This document shows positions 8,728 through 17,273 of a stretch of DNA of 64,000 nucleotides, piece after piece; position 1 is the stretch's first letter, and every line of letters starts with the position of its first letter. The notes below the pieces were generated by a model, which was given only the letters and a program-made list of their open reading frames with translations, made no database searches and had not been told where the DNA came from. Source of the stretch: Planococcus sp. MER TA 32b (GTDB taxonomy: Bacteria > Bacillota > Bacilli > Bacillales_A > Planococcaceae); the NCBI GenBank assembly GCA_023715185.1, contig JAMCAN010000001.1, forward strand, positions 124,001 to 188,000, written 5' to 3'. Position numbers and translations under genes: made by a program.

Positions 8728-9138
8728 ATGACTTATAAAGAGGATTGCCCATACTGTAATTTCGCGGATGACCCGGAACAGCATATCATCCTTGAAAACG
8801 ATACATGCTATTTTTTGCAGCATGACCGTCATCAAGGCGTGTTGGAAGGATCCGGCATCATCATTCCCAAAACCCACCGCGTGAACACATTTGAATTGAC
8901 GAAGGAAGAATGGAATGACACTTACGACCTGATGCAGCAGGCGCAGGAATATCTGAAGCAGGAATATTCGCCTGACGGCTTCACGCTCGGCTGGAATGTC
9001 GGCGAAGCATCGAATCAATCGATTCTGCACAGCCATTTTCATATCATTCCGCGTTACAACGATGAACCGTATGCCGGAAAAGGCTTGCGCCACTGGATCA
9101 AAAAGCCGGAAAATAAGCGGCCGCAGTACCAGGGATAA
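8728..9138 (+). CDS. HIT family protein (histidine triad nucleotide hydrolase)
   Basis: 136 residues. The catalytic histidine triad is HSHFHIIPRY, with H101, H103 and H105. C7 and C10 in CPYC probably form half of the zinc site found in many HIT proteins. HIT enzymes hydrolyse AMP or GMP linked to lysine, sulfate or other groups. GAGGAG sits just before the ATG, 11 bases after the phosphoesterase stop, and a terminator follows the gene. Confidence 0.88.
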   Translation: MTYKEDCPYCNFADDPEQHIILENDTCYFLQHDRHQGVLEGSGIIIPKTHRVNTFELTKEEWNDTYDLMQQAQEYLKQEYSPDGFTLGWNVGEASNQSILHSHFHIIPRYNDEPYAGKGLRHWIKKPENKRPQYQG

Positions 9139-9159
9139 TTACTTCAAAATTAATGCCGT

Positions 9160-9196
9160 CCCAAAGTATGTCTCCCCTAAGGAGATATGCTTTTTT
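9160..9196 (+). terminator. Terminator after the HIT gene
   Basis: AAGTATGTCTCC pairs with GGAGATATGCTT (one mismatch) around CCTAA, followed by a T-run. Confidence 0.75.
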
Positions 9197-9273
9197 ATTT
9201 CTCGCGTCCACTGAACGTAAATTCTTAAATATTCCTGAACTAAATAATTTTTTATGTAAATTACCATTTATGG

Positions 9274-9297
9274 GAACTTTCTGTCTGGTCGTTCGTA
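9274..9297 (+). promoter_or_regulatory. ECF sigma-type promoter before the ABC exporter operon
   Basis: GGAAC at 9273-9277, then exactly 16 bases, then CGTA at 9294-9297. B. subtilis sigma-W/M/X/V promoters share AAC-N16-CG[T/A]. The position, about 40 bases before the ATPase start, is right for transcription. It suggests cell-envelope-stress induction of the exporter. Seen in sequence; the cognate sigma factor is inference. Confidence 0.6.
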
Positions 9298-9335
9298 GAA
9301 AGAGGAGTGGAAAGTAAAATACGGAGGTGCACGTC

Positions 9336-10256
9336 ATGTCGAAGCCGGCAATGCAATTGGTGAATTTGAAAAAGACAATTGGCAGTAAGCCAATTATCAA
9401 AGGTCTGGATTTTGAAATCAGAGCAGGTGAAGTATTCGGATTTTTAGGGCCGAACGGAGCAGGGAAGACGACAACGATCCGGATGATGGTCGGATTGATC
9501 GATATCACGGAAGGTGATGTGCTGATCGAAGGCAAAAGCATCAAAACGAATTTCAAAGGAGCGATCCAGCATGTCGGCGCTATCGTTGAAAATCCGGAGA
9601 TGTATCCATTCCTGAGCGGCTGGAAGAATCTGAAGCAATATGCGCGGATGGTCGAAGGCGTAACGGATGAGCGGATCAAAGAAGTGGTTTCTCTGGTTGG
9701 ACTGGAAAAGGCGATACACGAAAAAGCGGGGCGTTACTCACTTGGTATGCGCCAGCGTCTTGGAATCGCACAGGCTTTATTGCATGGACCATCGATTTTG
9801 ATATTGGATGAGCCGACAAACGGGCTGGATCCATCGGGAATCCGTGAAATCCGGAAATACATACGAAATCTTGCGGAAAAAGAAAATGTGGCGGTTATCG
9901 TGTCCAGCCACTTATTGACGGAGATCGAATTGATGTGCGACCGGATCGGCGTCATCAAGAACGGTGAATTGATTGCCATCGAAGAAGTGCGGACCGTTGA
10001 GAACGAAGAAGCGCTGAAAGAAGTCTACATCGAAGTCGAGCCGATGGAAACGGCCAAGACGTATCTCGATACCCATCTTCCGAATGCGGTAGGTGTGGGC
10101 AGCAAGGAACTTTCCATGTCGGTCAAACGTGAAGAGATTCCACAGATCCTGAAAAACCTGATGGAACAAGGCATCAGCATTTACGGGGTGCGCGTCCTGC
10201 AGGCGACGCTTGAAGATAAATTCTTTGACCTGATTGGAGAGAATAGCATTGAGTAA
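9336..10256 (+). CDS. ABC transporter ATP-binding subunit (BcrA/lantibiotic-exporter type)
   Basis: 306 residues. Walker A is GPNGAGKTT (about residues 38-46), the signature is SLGMRQRLGIAQ, Walker B is LILDEPTNGLDP, and the switch His lies in SSHLL. The C-terminal domain of about 90 residues is typical of BcrA-like exporter ATPases. CGGAGG at 9322-9327 places the start at the ATG 9336 rather than the GTG 9327. The frame overlaps the permease gene. The likely role is export of, or resistance to, a membrane-active compound; the specific substrate is unknown. Confidence 0.9.
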   Translation: MSKPAMQLVNLKKTIGSKPIIKGLDFEIRAGEVFGFLGPNGAGKTTTIRMMVGLIDITEGDVLIEGKSIKTNFKGAIQHVGAIVENPEMYPFLSGWKNLKQYARMVEGVTDERIKEVVSLVGLEKAIHEKAGRYSLGMRQRLGIAQALLHGPSILILDEPTNGLDPSGIREIRKYIRNLAEKENVAVIVSSHLLTEIELMCDRIGVIKNGELIAIEEVRTVENEEALKEVYIEVEPMETAKTYLDTHLPNAVGVGSKELSMSVKREEIPQILKNLMEQGISIYGVRVLQATLEDKFFDLIGENSIE

Positions 10257-11205
10257 TTTTATGAAGCTGATCTGGAATGAACAGATCAAACTGTATGCGA
10301 AAAAAGGTACGTGGGTCATGTTTGCGCTCTTACTCGTGATAGCCATCGGCGGCGGACTTATAACGAAATTTTTCGGAACCGAATCGGACTTCAAGGAATA
10401 CGGCGACAATTGGCAGACTGAGCTGCAGGAAGAAAATGCGCAGCTGACTGCCGAAATGCAGGACGAGGAATTTGGCGGCTTCATGAATGAGATGATTATT
10501 GCCGAAAACAGTTACCATCTCGAAAACAACATCAAGCCGCAGCCTTATGACGGCTGGGAATATGTGCTTGAAAACAGTTTCCTGACTTCGGTCATCAGCC
10601 TGTTCACGATTATCGTGGCAGCGGGCATCATTTCAAACGAATTTAAATGGGGCACCATCAAATTACTATTGATCCGTCCGATTTCGCGGACGAAGATTTT
10701 ATTGTCCAAATACGTGTCCGTACTGATATTCGCTTTGACTTTGCTCATCTTCTTATTGCTGTCATCCTGGCTGGTCGGCGCAGTATTATTCGGATTGAAC
10801 GGCTTGAATCCGATGGTGGTGCAGGACATGATGACGCATTATGTGCACAATGACGTACTGGGTGAAATCGCGAAATCATACGGCTTCAGCATCGTCACTC
10901 TGGTGATGATGGCGACTTTCGCATTCATGATTTCCGCTATCTTCAGAAGCAGCGGCATGGCAATCGGTCTGGCGATCTTCCTGATGATGGCCGGCAACAC
11001 CATTGTTGCGTTCCTGTCGCAATACGAGTGGTCGAAATTCATCCTGTTCGCCAACACGAATCTGGAACAATACACAAACGGCATGGAGCCGACGATTCCC
11101 GGCATGTCGTTGACCTTCTCCATCATCGTGCTGCTGGTCTACTTCGCCATCTTCATGGGCGCAGCGTGGGCAGCCTTTACGAAACGGGACGTAGCAGGAA
11201 ATTAA
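10249..11205 (+). CDS. ABC-2 type permease, partner of the upstream ATPase
   Basis: About 318 residues. It opens MKLIWNEQIKLYAKKGTW with a first membrane helix at about residues 21-40, a large polar extracytoplasmic loop, then five or six helices to the C-terminus. This is the ABC-2/BcrB architecture. A TTG at 10249 follows GGAGAG with eight-base spacing and overlaps the ATPase stop; the ATG at 10261 is the alternative. Co-transcribed with the ATPase. Confidence 0.85.
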   Translation: MSNFMKLIWNEQIKLYAKKGTWVMFALLLVIAIGGGLITKFFGTESDFKEYGDNWQTELQEENAQLTAEMQDEEFGGFMNEMIIAENSYHLENNIKPQPYDGWEYVLENSFLTSVISLFTIIVAAGIISNEFKWGTIKLLLIRPISRTKILLSKYVSVLIFALTLLIFLLLSSWLVGAVLFGLNGLNPMVVQDMMTHYVHNDVLGEIAKSYGFSIVTLVMMATFAFMISAIFRSSGMAIGLAIFLMMAGNTIVAFLSQYEWSKFILFANTNLEQYTNGMEPTIPGMSLTFSIIVLLVYFAIFMGAAWAAFTKRDVAGN

Positions 11206-11234
11206 TTTAGAATGAAAAATAGGAGGAATAAAAA

Positions 11235-11663
11235 ATGAAACGTACAGCAGAAATCGTATTAGGAATTATTGGGGCACTGGGTTATGCATTTATGGCGGCA
11301 ATTGGAGCCTTCATGCTCTGGATGCAGAACAATAGAGATTTGATCGAAACTGAATTGACAACTGGAACAGGCGATCCGTCAACTGACTTTTCAATGGAAG
11401 AATTTGAAACGGCAATGGATATGCTTGGTGCAGGCGGGTGGATAGTCCTTTTATCAGCCATCGCCGCAATCGTTCTTGGCATCGTCGCAATGGTCTTGCT
11501 GAAAGGCAATAAAAAACCGGTCATCGCCGGAATCATTTTCCTCGCGACTGCAATCATCATCTCGATCACAACAACGGGTCTCGGTGTCATTGCAGGTATC
11601 TTCTATCTGATTGCCGGCATTATGTGCTTAGTGCGCAAACCGCAAACGACACTGGAAATGTAA
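11235..11663 (+). CDS. DUF4064-like small membrane protein
   Basis: 142 residues. A first helix is at residues 5-30, then an acidic loop rich in D, T and E (35-60), then three more helices. The opening KRTAEIVLGIIGALGY and the overall layout match DUF4064 proteins of Bacillales, whose role is unknown. TAGGAGGA gives a strong start. It lies 29 bases after the ABC permease, and a terminator follows it, so it is the last gene of the exporter operon. Confidence 0.75.
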   Translation: MKRTAEIVLGIIGALGYAFMAAIGAFMLWMQNNRDLIETELTTGTGDPSTDFSMEEFETAMDMLGAGGWIVLLSAIAAIVLGIVAMVLLKGNKKPVIAGIIFLATAIIISITTTGLGVIAGIFYLIAGIMCLVRKPQTTLEM

Positions 11664-11679
11664 TTAAGGAATTGAAATG

Positions 11680-11713
11680 GGAGGCTTTTCGCTCAGCGAA
11701 AAGCTTCCTTTTT
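11680..11713 (+). terminator. Terminator of the ABC exporter operon
   Basis: GGAGGCTTTTCGCT and AGCGAAAAGCTTCC pair around a minimal loop, followed by six T. It is of the TTTTCGC/GCGAAAA type that recurs beside the repeat arrays. Confidence 0.88.
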
Positions 11714-11796
11714 TGTTTTTTTATGGGTTTTTTGAGTTTTTTGGAGAGGGGGTGTGTGGATTTAGCGGCGGAATTTTGTGGGGGGAGGTGATTTGC

Positions 11797-12077
11797 GTGC
11801 GATTAGAAGAGGATATGGGCGATTAATCGAAAATGCGGACGAATAATAAATCTTATGCGCGATTAGAAAAAAATATGCGCGATTAAAAAATCTTATGCGC
11901 GGTTAGAAAAAAATACGCGCGATTAAAAATTAATACGCGCGATTAGCTGCCACTTATGCGCGTTCAGCAAAAAAGCCCCCTGGAATTCAAAATTCCAGAG
12001 GGCTTGCGGGCGGTTAGACAGAAATGCGGGCGATTAATCGAAAATGGGGGCGATTAAAAAGTTTTATCGGCGTTCAG
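11797..12077 (+). repeat. Mosaic phased array, 13 or so units, with embedded terminators
   Basis: Cores of the TGCGCGATTA type start at 11856, 11876, 11896, 11916, 11936 and 11957 (spacings 20, 20, 20, 20, 21). Degenerate upstream units lie at about 11797, 11816 and 11834. After a terminator, cores with an extra GG (TGCGGGCGATTA) start at 12005, 12025 and 12045, and a TCGGCGTTCAG core at 12067. The unit at 11957 reads TGCGCGTTCAG, a hybrid of two flavours. This fills the gene-free stretch 11714-12083 between converging genes. Confidence 0.88.
11974..12006. terminator. Terminator hairpin, copy 1 of a duplication
   Basis: CCCCCTGGAATT and AATTCCAGAGGG pair around CAA, flanked by an A-run on one side. 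It is preceded by CGTTCAGCAAAAAAGCCCCC, repeated exactly 110 bp downstream before copy 2. Confidence 0.75.
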
Positions 12078-12083
12078 CAAAAA

Positions 12084-12116
12084 AGCCCCCTGAAAATTGA
12101 ATTTCCAGAGGGCTTG
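12084..12116 (-). terminator. Terminator of the SDR gene, copy 2 of the duplication
   Basis: On the minus strand AGCCCTCTGGAAATT pairs with AATTTTCAGGGGGCT (approximately), followed by six T. It lies eight bases beyond the SDR stop, so it terminates that gene. Confidence 0.85.
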
Positions 12117-12123
12117 CCACAAA

Positions 12124-12855
12124 TTACTTCTGTTGTCTCGGACGGATCAATATTTCATTCACATCGACATGCGCTGGCTGCTCAACCGCATACCCGATCG
12201 CGCGTGCAATGTCTTCCGCCTGCAAAAATTCCATTGAAGGGCCGCTCGAAAAAGCTGACAAAATATCTTCGTCCGTAATAGTTTCCACCAATTCAGTCGT
12301 AACCGCGCCAGGTGACACGATAGTCGCGCGGATGTTCATCGCTGGATCCAGTTCCTGACGCAATCCTTCCGTAATCGCGCGCACAGCAAATTTCGTTCCG
12401 CTGTAAACCGCGCTCCCCGGTGTGACATCATGTCCCGCCACGGAAGAAATATTGATGATGTGGCCTTCCTTGCGTTCTTCCATATGCGGAAGCACAGCTG
12501 CGATGCCGTAAAGCACACCTTTGATGTTGACGTCGACCATGCGGTCCCATTCATCGATCTTCAGTTTATTCATGAACGATAAAGGCATCAAGCCCGCGTT
12601 ATTGAGCATGACGTCGATTTGCCCGAACTGCTCGACAGTCGCTTTGGCCAACGCTTTCATTTCTTCGGCTGACGTAACGTCCGTCACTTTATAAGCCGCG
12701 CGTCCGCCCGCATCTTCGATTTCCTTCTTCAATTCCACGAGGCGTTCTTCGCGCCGCGCCGCCAGCATGACGGAAAATCCTTTATTCGCCAATTCTTTTG
12801 CCGCTGCTTGGCCGATACCGCTGCTGGCACCGGTGATGATTGCTGTTTTGCTCAT
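12124..12855 (-). CDS. SDR family oxidoreductase (classical short-chain dehydrogenase)
   Basis: 243 residues. The NAD(P) motif TGASSGIG starts at about residue 8, the NNAG motif (VMLNNAG) is present, the catalytic Ser is in NISSVAG, and the active site Tyr-Lys is in YSGTKFAV. Length and motifs fit the YdfG-like classical SDRs, which reduce or oxidise 3-hydroxy acids and related alcohols; the substrate is unknown. GGAGTGG precedes the ATG. It is monocistronic, with its own terminator. The array DNA lies between it and the converging exporter operon. Confidence 0.9.
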   Translation of the reverse strand: MSKTAIITGASSGIGQAAAKELANKGFSVMLAARREERLVELKKEIEDAGGRAAYKVTDVTSAEEMKALAKATVEQFGQIDVMLNNAGLMPLSFMNKLKIDEWDRMVDVNIKGVLYGIAAVLPHMEERKEGHIINISSVAGHDVTPGSAVYSGTKFAVRAITEGLRQELDPAMNIRATIVSPGAVTTELVETITDEDILSAFSSGPSMEFLQAEDIARAIGYAVEQPAHVDVNEILIRPRQQK

Positions 12856-12957
12856 TATCCATCCACTCCATTTCCATGTATTGAATTCAACTGATCTTTT
12901 ATTGAAATAAAACAGGCAAGAACCTCAAGAAGGTTCCTGCCCTTTAGTGTACGCTTG

Positions 12958-14289
12958 TCATTTTTTCAGTTCAATTTTAACGTCTCCGTTGATGTAGTTG
13001 GGGTAGGCGAAAAGATCAACTCTTACCGGGTTGGCGTAGCCATTGTCATTTATGTCTATACTGATATCCTGCTTGCCTTCATATCCCGAAGATATTCCTG
13101 AGGACTGTATATCCAGCAACTCACCATCGGCATCTGAAATCTTTTTATCGATTCCATAGGTGTGATCGGGGTGGTCTTCCCTTTTCAGAATCATTTCAAT
13201 CCCGGAACGGTTCGATTTAATCAATTCCAATCGACCATCTTTAGGGCTGTGAAGCAATAAATTCTTATCAGTATCTACGAGGAAATAGGAATCTTCAACA
13301 TCCACTGCCTGCATTTTATTGATACGCAGATAAAGCTTTTCCGGCGTTTCGAAATAATTGCTTTGCAGATAATAAACGATTTCGCCGTCCTCAGCCTCTC
13401 CACTCGCAGAGATGCCATTTGCGATGGAACTCCAGGCTTCGCCGTCTTCATCTTCAAGGCGGATGTCTTCAAACTGTAGAATTTTTTTCGTGTTGTCCGG
13501 ATCGAAGGTAAGACGGATTCCCACCCGTAGCGGATGAATAGTTACTTCTTCTACTGTAAACTTCTGTCCTTCAACTTCAACTTCTTCATGCATTTCATAT
13601 ACGATACTTGGCTTCACATTCTCCGGCACTGTAAAGGGTATTGAGAAATCGAATTCATTGCCATTCACCTTAACTTGCAGATCAAGGGTGAAATCCAGGT
13701 TCTTAAACTTGGTTGACTCTATGAATTTATAACTTAAGACATCTTGAAAAATTTGGGGTGAACCTTCTTCAAAATCAGAATGGTGCCAAGAAATACCATC
13801 AGGAGAAATCTCTTCTTGGTTTTTCAGAGCTATCGGATTAATCAGGATATCCCCCATATCCACAGCCGACTCAACCGTATAAAAAATATTCATCCCCGAC
13901 TCATCCAAAATGACTCCGTCAATCGTCAGCGTCGCATTGCCAACCGTCTGTGATTCGCCGATCGGCTGGTAATATTCGTTTTCAAATACGCCTTGTAATC
14001 CTTTGTCGTTTTGGATCAATTCCACAAACTTCTCCATACCCGGAATCGAGGCCACCGCATTTGCAAAAGCGGGGGACACGCGAATTGTCGTCACCAAGGT
14101 CAGTATAATCAACGCCGCAGCCGCCAAACTCCAAAGCGTCCGCTTGCGCTTGGCACGCGTCTGCAGTTTTTCGCGTTTGGCCCGTTCCAGTCCCTGCATG
14201 ATTGCGCCATCCGCGGCTTCCAAAGGAAGAGGGACCTGTTCAAGGCGATCTTTGAAATCAGTCAGCTTCTGTTCCTCTTTTTCATACAT
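12958..14289 (-). CDS. DUF4179 membrane anti-sigma factor
   Basis: 443 residues. A cytoplasmic N-terminal region (about 1-50) is followed by one transmembrane helix, LWSLAAAALIILTLVTTI, and a large extracytoplasmic region that starts with the DUF4179-like FANAVASIPGMEKFVELI. The ATG at 14289 lies inside the end of the sigma gene (ATGTATGA) with AAAGGAGAG before it, so the two are translationally coupled. Single-pass proteins of this type bind and inhibit the co-encoded ECF sigma factor until an envelope signal releases it. The signal is not known. Confidence 0.83.
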   Translation of the reverse strand: MYEKEEQKLTDFKDRLEQVPLPLEAADGAIMQGLERAKREKLQTRAKRKRTLWSLAAAALIILTLVTTIRVSPAFANAVASIPGMEKFVELIQNDKGLQGVFENEYYQPIGESQTVGNATLTIDGVILDESGMNIFYTVESAVDMGDILINPIALKNQEEISPDGISWHHSDFEEGSPQIFQDVLSYKFIESTKFKNLDFTLDLQVKVNGNEFDFSIPFTVPENVKPSIVYEMHEEVEVEGQKFTVEEVTIHPLRVGIRLTFDPDNTKKILQFEDIRLEDEDGEAWSSIANGISASGEAEDGEIVYYLQSNYFETPEKLYLRINKMQAVDVEDSYFLVDTDKNLLLHSPKDGRLELIKSNRSGIEMILKREDHPDHTYGIDKKISDADGELLDIQSSGISSGYEGKQDISIDINDNGYANPVRVDLFAYPNYINGDVKIELKK

Positions 14290-14800
14290 GGTCCATCTCT
14301 CCTTTGCCTTCAAAATGGCTTCGCAATGTCCGCAATGTTTTGTGGAGCCGTGATTTTACAGTGCCTTCCGGTATCTTTTCAAGGACAGCGATGTCTTTGA
14401 TTTTGACATCCTGGAAATACTTCATATAGATCAATTGCTGCTCATCGGCTGTCAAAGTGCTTAAGGCTTCATGCAATTCCAGCTGCGTCAGGTCGTCGGA
14501 TACAGCGGAATCCGCTGATTTTCCATCTCTCACGTAACGTTTGTCTTTCTTCAATTGATCCTGGCAATAATTGATTGTAATGCGGATCAGCCAAGTCTTG
14601 GCATAGGCAGGTTCTTTCAAGGAACCGATTTTTTTGAATGCCCGGTAAGTTGTTTCCTGCAAAGCTTCCAGTGCATCATGCTCATTTTTCAGGAAAGCCA
14701 AAGCCGTCCGCAATAAGGCTTCTTTATGTATTTGCATCAATGCGACAAACGCTTCTTCATCGCCTTTTATCGCTTTTCGGGCAATATCGATTTCGTCCAC
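14282..14800 (-). CDS. ECF sigma factor (RNA polymerase sigma-70, group 4)
   Basis: 172 residues. Region 2 includes DALEALQETTYRAFKKIGSL and AKTWLIRITINYCQD, and region 4 includes LTADEQQLIYMKYF, IKDIAVLEKIPEGTVKSRL and LHKTLRTLR. It matches the SigV/YlaC-like ECF class of Bacillales. The start is placed at GTG 14800, eight bases after CGAGG; GTG 14809 is possible. An ECF-like promoter directly upstream suggests autoregulation. It probably controls envelope-stress genes, conceivably including the ABC exporter at 9336. Confidence 0.9.
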   Translation of the reverse strand: MDEIDIARKAIKGDEEAFVALMQIHKEALLRTALAFLKNEHDALEALQETTYRAFKKIGSLKEPAYAKTWLIRITINYCQDQLKKDKRYVRDGKSADSAVSDDLTQLELHEALSTLTADEQQLIYMKYFQDVKIKDIAVLEKIPEGTVKSRLHKTLRTLRSHFEGKGEMDHV

Positions 14801-14832
14801 AGCCAACACCTCGTTTCTCTCTAGTTACACAT

Positions 14833-14859
14833 TAGACACGGCAATGCCGAAAAAGTTCA
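14833..14859 (-). promoter_or_regulatory. Candidate autoregulatory ECF promoter of the sigma operon
   Basis: On the minus strand TGAAC (14859-14855) is followed, after 16 bases, by TGTCTAAT (from 14838). This is the AAC-N16-[C]GTC layout of Firmicutes ECF promoters, with one mismatch in the -10. The distance to the gene start is about 35 bases. Confidence 0.5.
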
Positions 14860-14886
14860 TACAAAGTAAAAAAATTTTATTCGCAT

Positions 14887-14914
14887 AAAAAAATCCCGGC
14901 ACCTGAACCGGGAA
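14887..14914 (-). terminator. Terminator of the small membrane gene at 14919-15230
   Basis: On the minus strand TCCCGG and CCGGGA flank TTCAGGTG and are followed by seven T. Confidence 0.8.
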
Positions 14915-14918
14915 ATTG

Positions 14919-15230
14919 CTATTCTTCTGCCCGGACACCCCGGGCTCTTTTTAAAATGAACCAATTCGTAAACAGATAGATCGGATAAAGGAGAAGCACC
15001 AGGCCGTAGCTGAAAATCCAGTGGATATTCTCCTCCGCGGCATCCATGGTCATGGACTGGAACCAGCCGAAAATCAGCATCAGGCTGAGCAGGCTGGCGA
15101 TGAAGATACTGACGAAACCGATCAAAAGATTCTCGGAAATTCGAGTGACAAACCAGGCAATCACCATACACAGGACAGCTGCAGCGGCAAGAAAGAAAAT
15201 ATAGAAATTCAAAACCGTATCCACATCCAT
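14919..15230 (-). CDS. Small membrane protein, unknown function
   Basis: 103 residues from the ATG at 15230, chosen because AGGAGG lies seven bases upstream of it. Three hydrophobic segments are seen (about 8-28, 34-58 and 70-90), ending with a basic tail KRARGVRAEE. No family recognised. It is monocistronic with its own terminator and lies just upstream of, and in the same direction as, the ECF sigma operon. Confidence 0.65.
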   Translation of the reverse strand: MDVDTVLNFYIFFLAAAAVLCMVIAWFVTRISENLLIGFVSIFIASLLSLMLIFGWFQSMTMDAAEENIHWIFSYGLVLLLYPIYLFTNWFILKRARGVRAEE

Positions 15231-15446
15231 CCGCATTCCTCCTAAAATCATTTTTGGAATCAGCAATTGGAATAAAACCTTTAATAAATCCATTTTACCT
15301 CATCCGCCGGCAAATAGGACGGTGTAATTTCAAGGAAATCAAAATGTTCCGAATTTCATTGTAATAGAGCAGTTTGAACGGTAGTATTTACCTATACAAA
15401 GCGATTTACTCAAGTGAAGGATTCCAAATGCGAGGCATTTCGTTTT

Positions 15447-15542
15447 ACGCCCAACTTTGGTTCATATATGCCCAACTTCGAGTCGGATATGCCCAACTTT
15501 AGCCGAAATACGCCCAACTTTCACAAAAATACGCCCAACCCC
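15447..15542 (+). repeat. Phased 21-bp array, five units (flavour A[C/T]GCCCAACTTT)
   Basis: Cores start at 15447, 15468, 15489, 15510 and 15531, exactly 21 bp apart. Each core reads A[C/T]GCCCAACTT or nearly so, followed by A/T-rich variable bases. It lies in the divergent intergenic stretch 15231-15589; the rest of that stretch shows nothing I can name. The core is the reverse complement of the array at 51481. Confidence 0.9.
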
Positions 15543-15589
15543 CAAAAAATAACAACAAAAATCAACTGAAAACGAAGGAGCGAACCCTA

Positions 15590-16288
15590 ATGAAACAAAT
15601 TATTGCGATGGGCGGAGGCGGTTTCCTGATGGAACCGGAAAATCCATTATTGGACCGCTATATCCTCGAGCAGGCAGGAAAAGACAAACCGAAAATCTGT
15701 TATGTCGGAACGGCAAGCGGCGACGCTGAAAGCATGATCCAGAATTTCTATAACTTCTTCAATAGGGAAAATTGCGAACCGAGTCATCTGTCTTTATTTA
15801 AACCGCCGGTCAGAGACCTTGAAAGTTATGTGCTGGATAAAGACATTATCTATGTGGGAGGCGGGAACACGAAAAACCTGCTGGTCCTATGGAGAGAGTG
15901 GGGGCTGGATGAAGTTTTCCGCAAGGCGCTGGACCAGGGAATTGTGTTGGCCGGCATCAGCGCGGGTTCAATCTGCTGGTTCGAGGAAGGCGTGACGGAT
16001 TCCTACGGGGACAAGCTGGAGCCGTTGAAAGCACTGGGCTTTCTCAATGGCAGCAATTGCCCGCATTACGACGGCGAAGCCGAAAGAAGGCCGACGTACC
16101 GGAAGCTGGTGGACGAGGCCATCCTGCAGCCGGGGATTGCCGCAGACGACGGAGCCGCCATTCACTACGTGGACGGGGAAATAAAGCGGATTGTCAGTTC
16201 TCGGCCTGATGCGAAAGCGTATTTTATCTCGCCACGAAATGAAGAGGAGCTGGCGACAGAATATCTCGGCGCTAAAGAAACATATTAA
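15590..16288 (+). CDS. Peptidase E-like protein (S51 family, class I glutamine amidotransferase-like)
   Basis: 232 residues. The nucleophile elbow is GISAGSICW with Ser124. DIIYVGGGNTKNLL upstream is the S51 signature, and H in NCPHYDGE (about residue 158) is the likely catalytic His. Peptidase E cleaves dipeptides with N-terminal Asp in the cytoplasm; related proteins include cyanophycinase, so substrate is not certain. GAAGGAGCG precedes the ATG. It heads a same-strand run with two GNATs and a DinB-like protein. Confidence 0.87.
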   Translation: MKQIIAMGGGGFLMEPENPLLDRYILEQAGKDKPKICYVGTASGDAESMIQNFYNFFNRENCEPSHLSLFKPPVRDLESYVLDKDIIYVGGGNTKNLLVLWREWGLDEVFRKALDQGIVLAGISAGSICWFEEGVTDSYGDKLEPLKALGFLNGSNCPHYDGEAERRPTYRKLVDEAILQPGIAADDGAAIHYVDGEIKRIVSSRPDAKAYFISPRNEEELATEYLGAKETY

Positions 16289-16303
16289 AAAGAAGGTGCA
16301 AAT

Positions 16304-16777
16304 ATGAAATTCACATCAGAACCAATGACCGAAAGCATCGCCACAGAAATCCTGAAGTGGCGTTATCCCTATCCCTACGACTTCTATAATAATACTGTGA
16401 ATGATGAATCGATGAGTGAAATCCTTGATGGTACATACCGGGCAGTCCGCAGTGAAAAAGGAGAACTTTTCGGATTTTATTGCACCGGCAATTCCGCGCA
16501 GGTGCCTGCCGGCAGAACAGTAGGCGCGTATCCGGCGGGTTATATCGACTTTGGACTGGGTATGAAACCGGCTGAAACCGGACACGGGCTGGGAAGCGGA
16601 TTTTTCACTTATATAAAGCGGGAGATTCTCGAAGAGCAACCGGATAAGCCGCTGCGGCTGACAGTGGCCACATTCAATAAACGCGCTATCCGCCTTTACG
16701 AAAAGTTCGGATTCAAAAAAGAAGCTGAATTCAAGGCGGATTTTGCCACGTTTTTGACGATGGTGGAGAAAGACTGA
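16304..16777 (+). CDS. GNAT family N-acetyltransferase
   Basis: 157 residues. It opens TEPMTESIATEILKWRYPYP, a feature of a Firmicutes GNAT group. Motif A is degenerate (ETGHGLGSGFFTYIKREIL, about residues 88-106). The C-terminal LTVATFNKRAIRLYEKFGF is the clear motif B segment. It begins 15 bases after peptidase E with AGAAGGTG as ribosome site. Substrate unknown. Confidence 0.83.
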   Translation: MKFTSEPMTESIATEILKWRYPYPYDFYNNTVNDESMSEILDGTYRAVRSEKGELFGFYCTGNSAQVPAGRTVGAYPAGYIDFGLGMKPAETGHGLGSGFFTYIKREILEEQPDKPLRLTVATFNKRAIRLYEKFGFKKEAEFKADFATFLTMVEKD

Positions 16778-16796
16778 AGCAAATGAGGCGGGACAG

Positions 16797-17273
16797 ATGA
16801 GAATTATATTGCAGGAGGCGACAGAGTCAGATGCCGCTTCCATACACGAAGTGCAGCTGGCGGCGTTTGCGCCCTTACTGAAAAAATACAGAGATCACGG
16901 TACCAGCCCTGCAACAGAGCCTATGGAGAAAACCATCAGCCGCATAAAAAATCCGAACAGCCATTACTATAAAATTCTGGCTGATGAAGAACTGGCCGGC
17001 GCCATTCACATTGTACGCAAAGAAATAAATGGCAGCTTGTGGATCAGCCCGATTTTTATTGGACCAGAGCATCAAAAGAAAGGCATCGCACAAACAGCCA
17101 TGTTGATGGCGGAAGAGAGATTTGCCGACGACAAAGTGTGGGAACTTTCGACGCTCGCTGAAGAAAGAGGAAATTGCTATTTGTATGAAAAGCTTGGATA
17201 TGGGCGGACAGGCCAGGAACAAAAGATCAATGATCGGGCAACACTGGTGTATTACAAAAAGGAGATGGATTAG
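16797..17273 (+). CDS. GNAT family N-acetyltransferase
   Basis: 158 residues. The strand LWISPIFIGPEHQKKGIAQTA contains motif A (Q-x-KG-I-A). The C-terminus has NCYLYEKLGYGRTG as motif B. Acceptor unknown. It sits 19 bases after the previous GNAT and overlaps the start region of the DinB-like gene, so the peptidase E-GNAT-GNAT-DinB genes form one operon. Confidence 0.83.
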   Translation: MRIILQEATESDAASIHEVQLAAFAPLLKKYRDHGTSPATEPMEKTISRIKNPNSHYYKILADEELAGAIHIVRKEINGSLWISPIFIGPEHQKKGIAQTAMLMAEERFADDKVWELSTLAEERGNCYLYEKLGYGRTGQEQKINDRATLVYYKKEMD

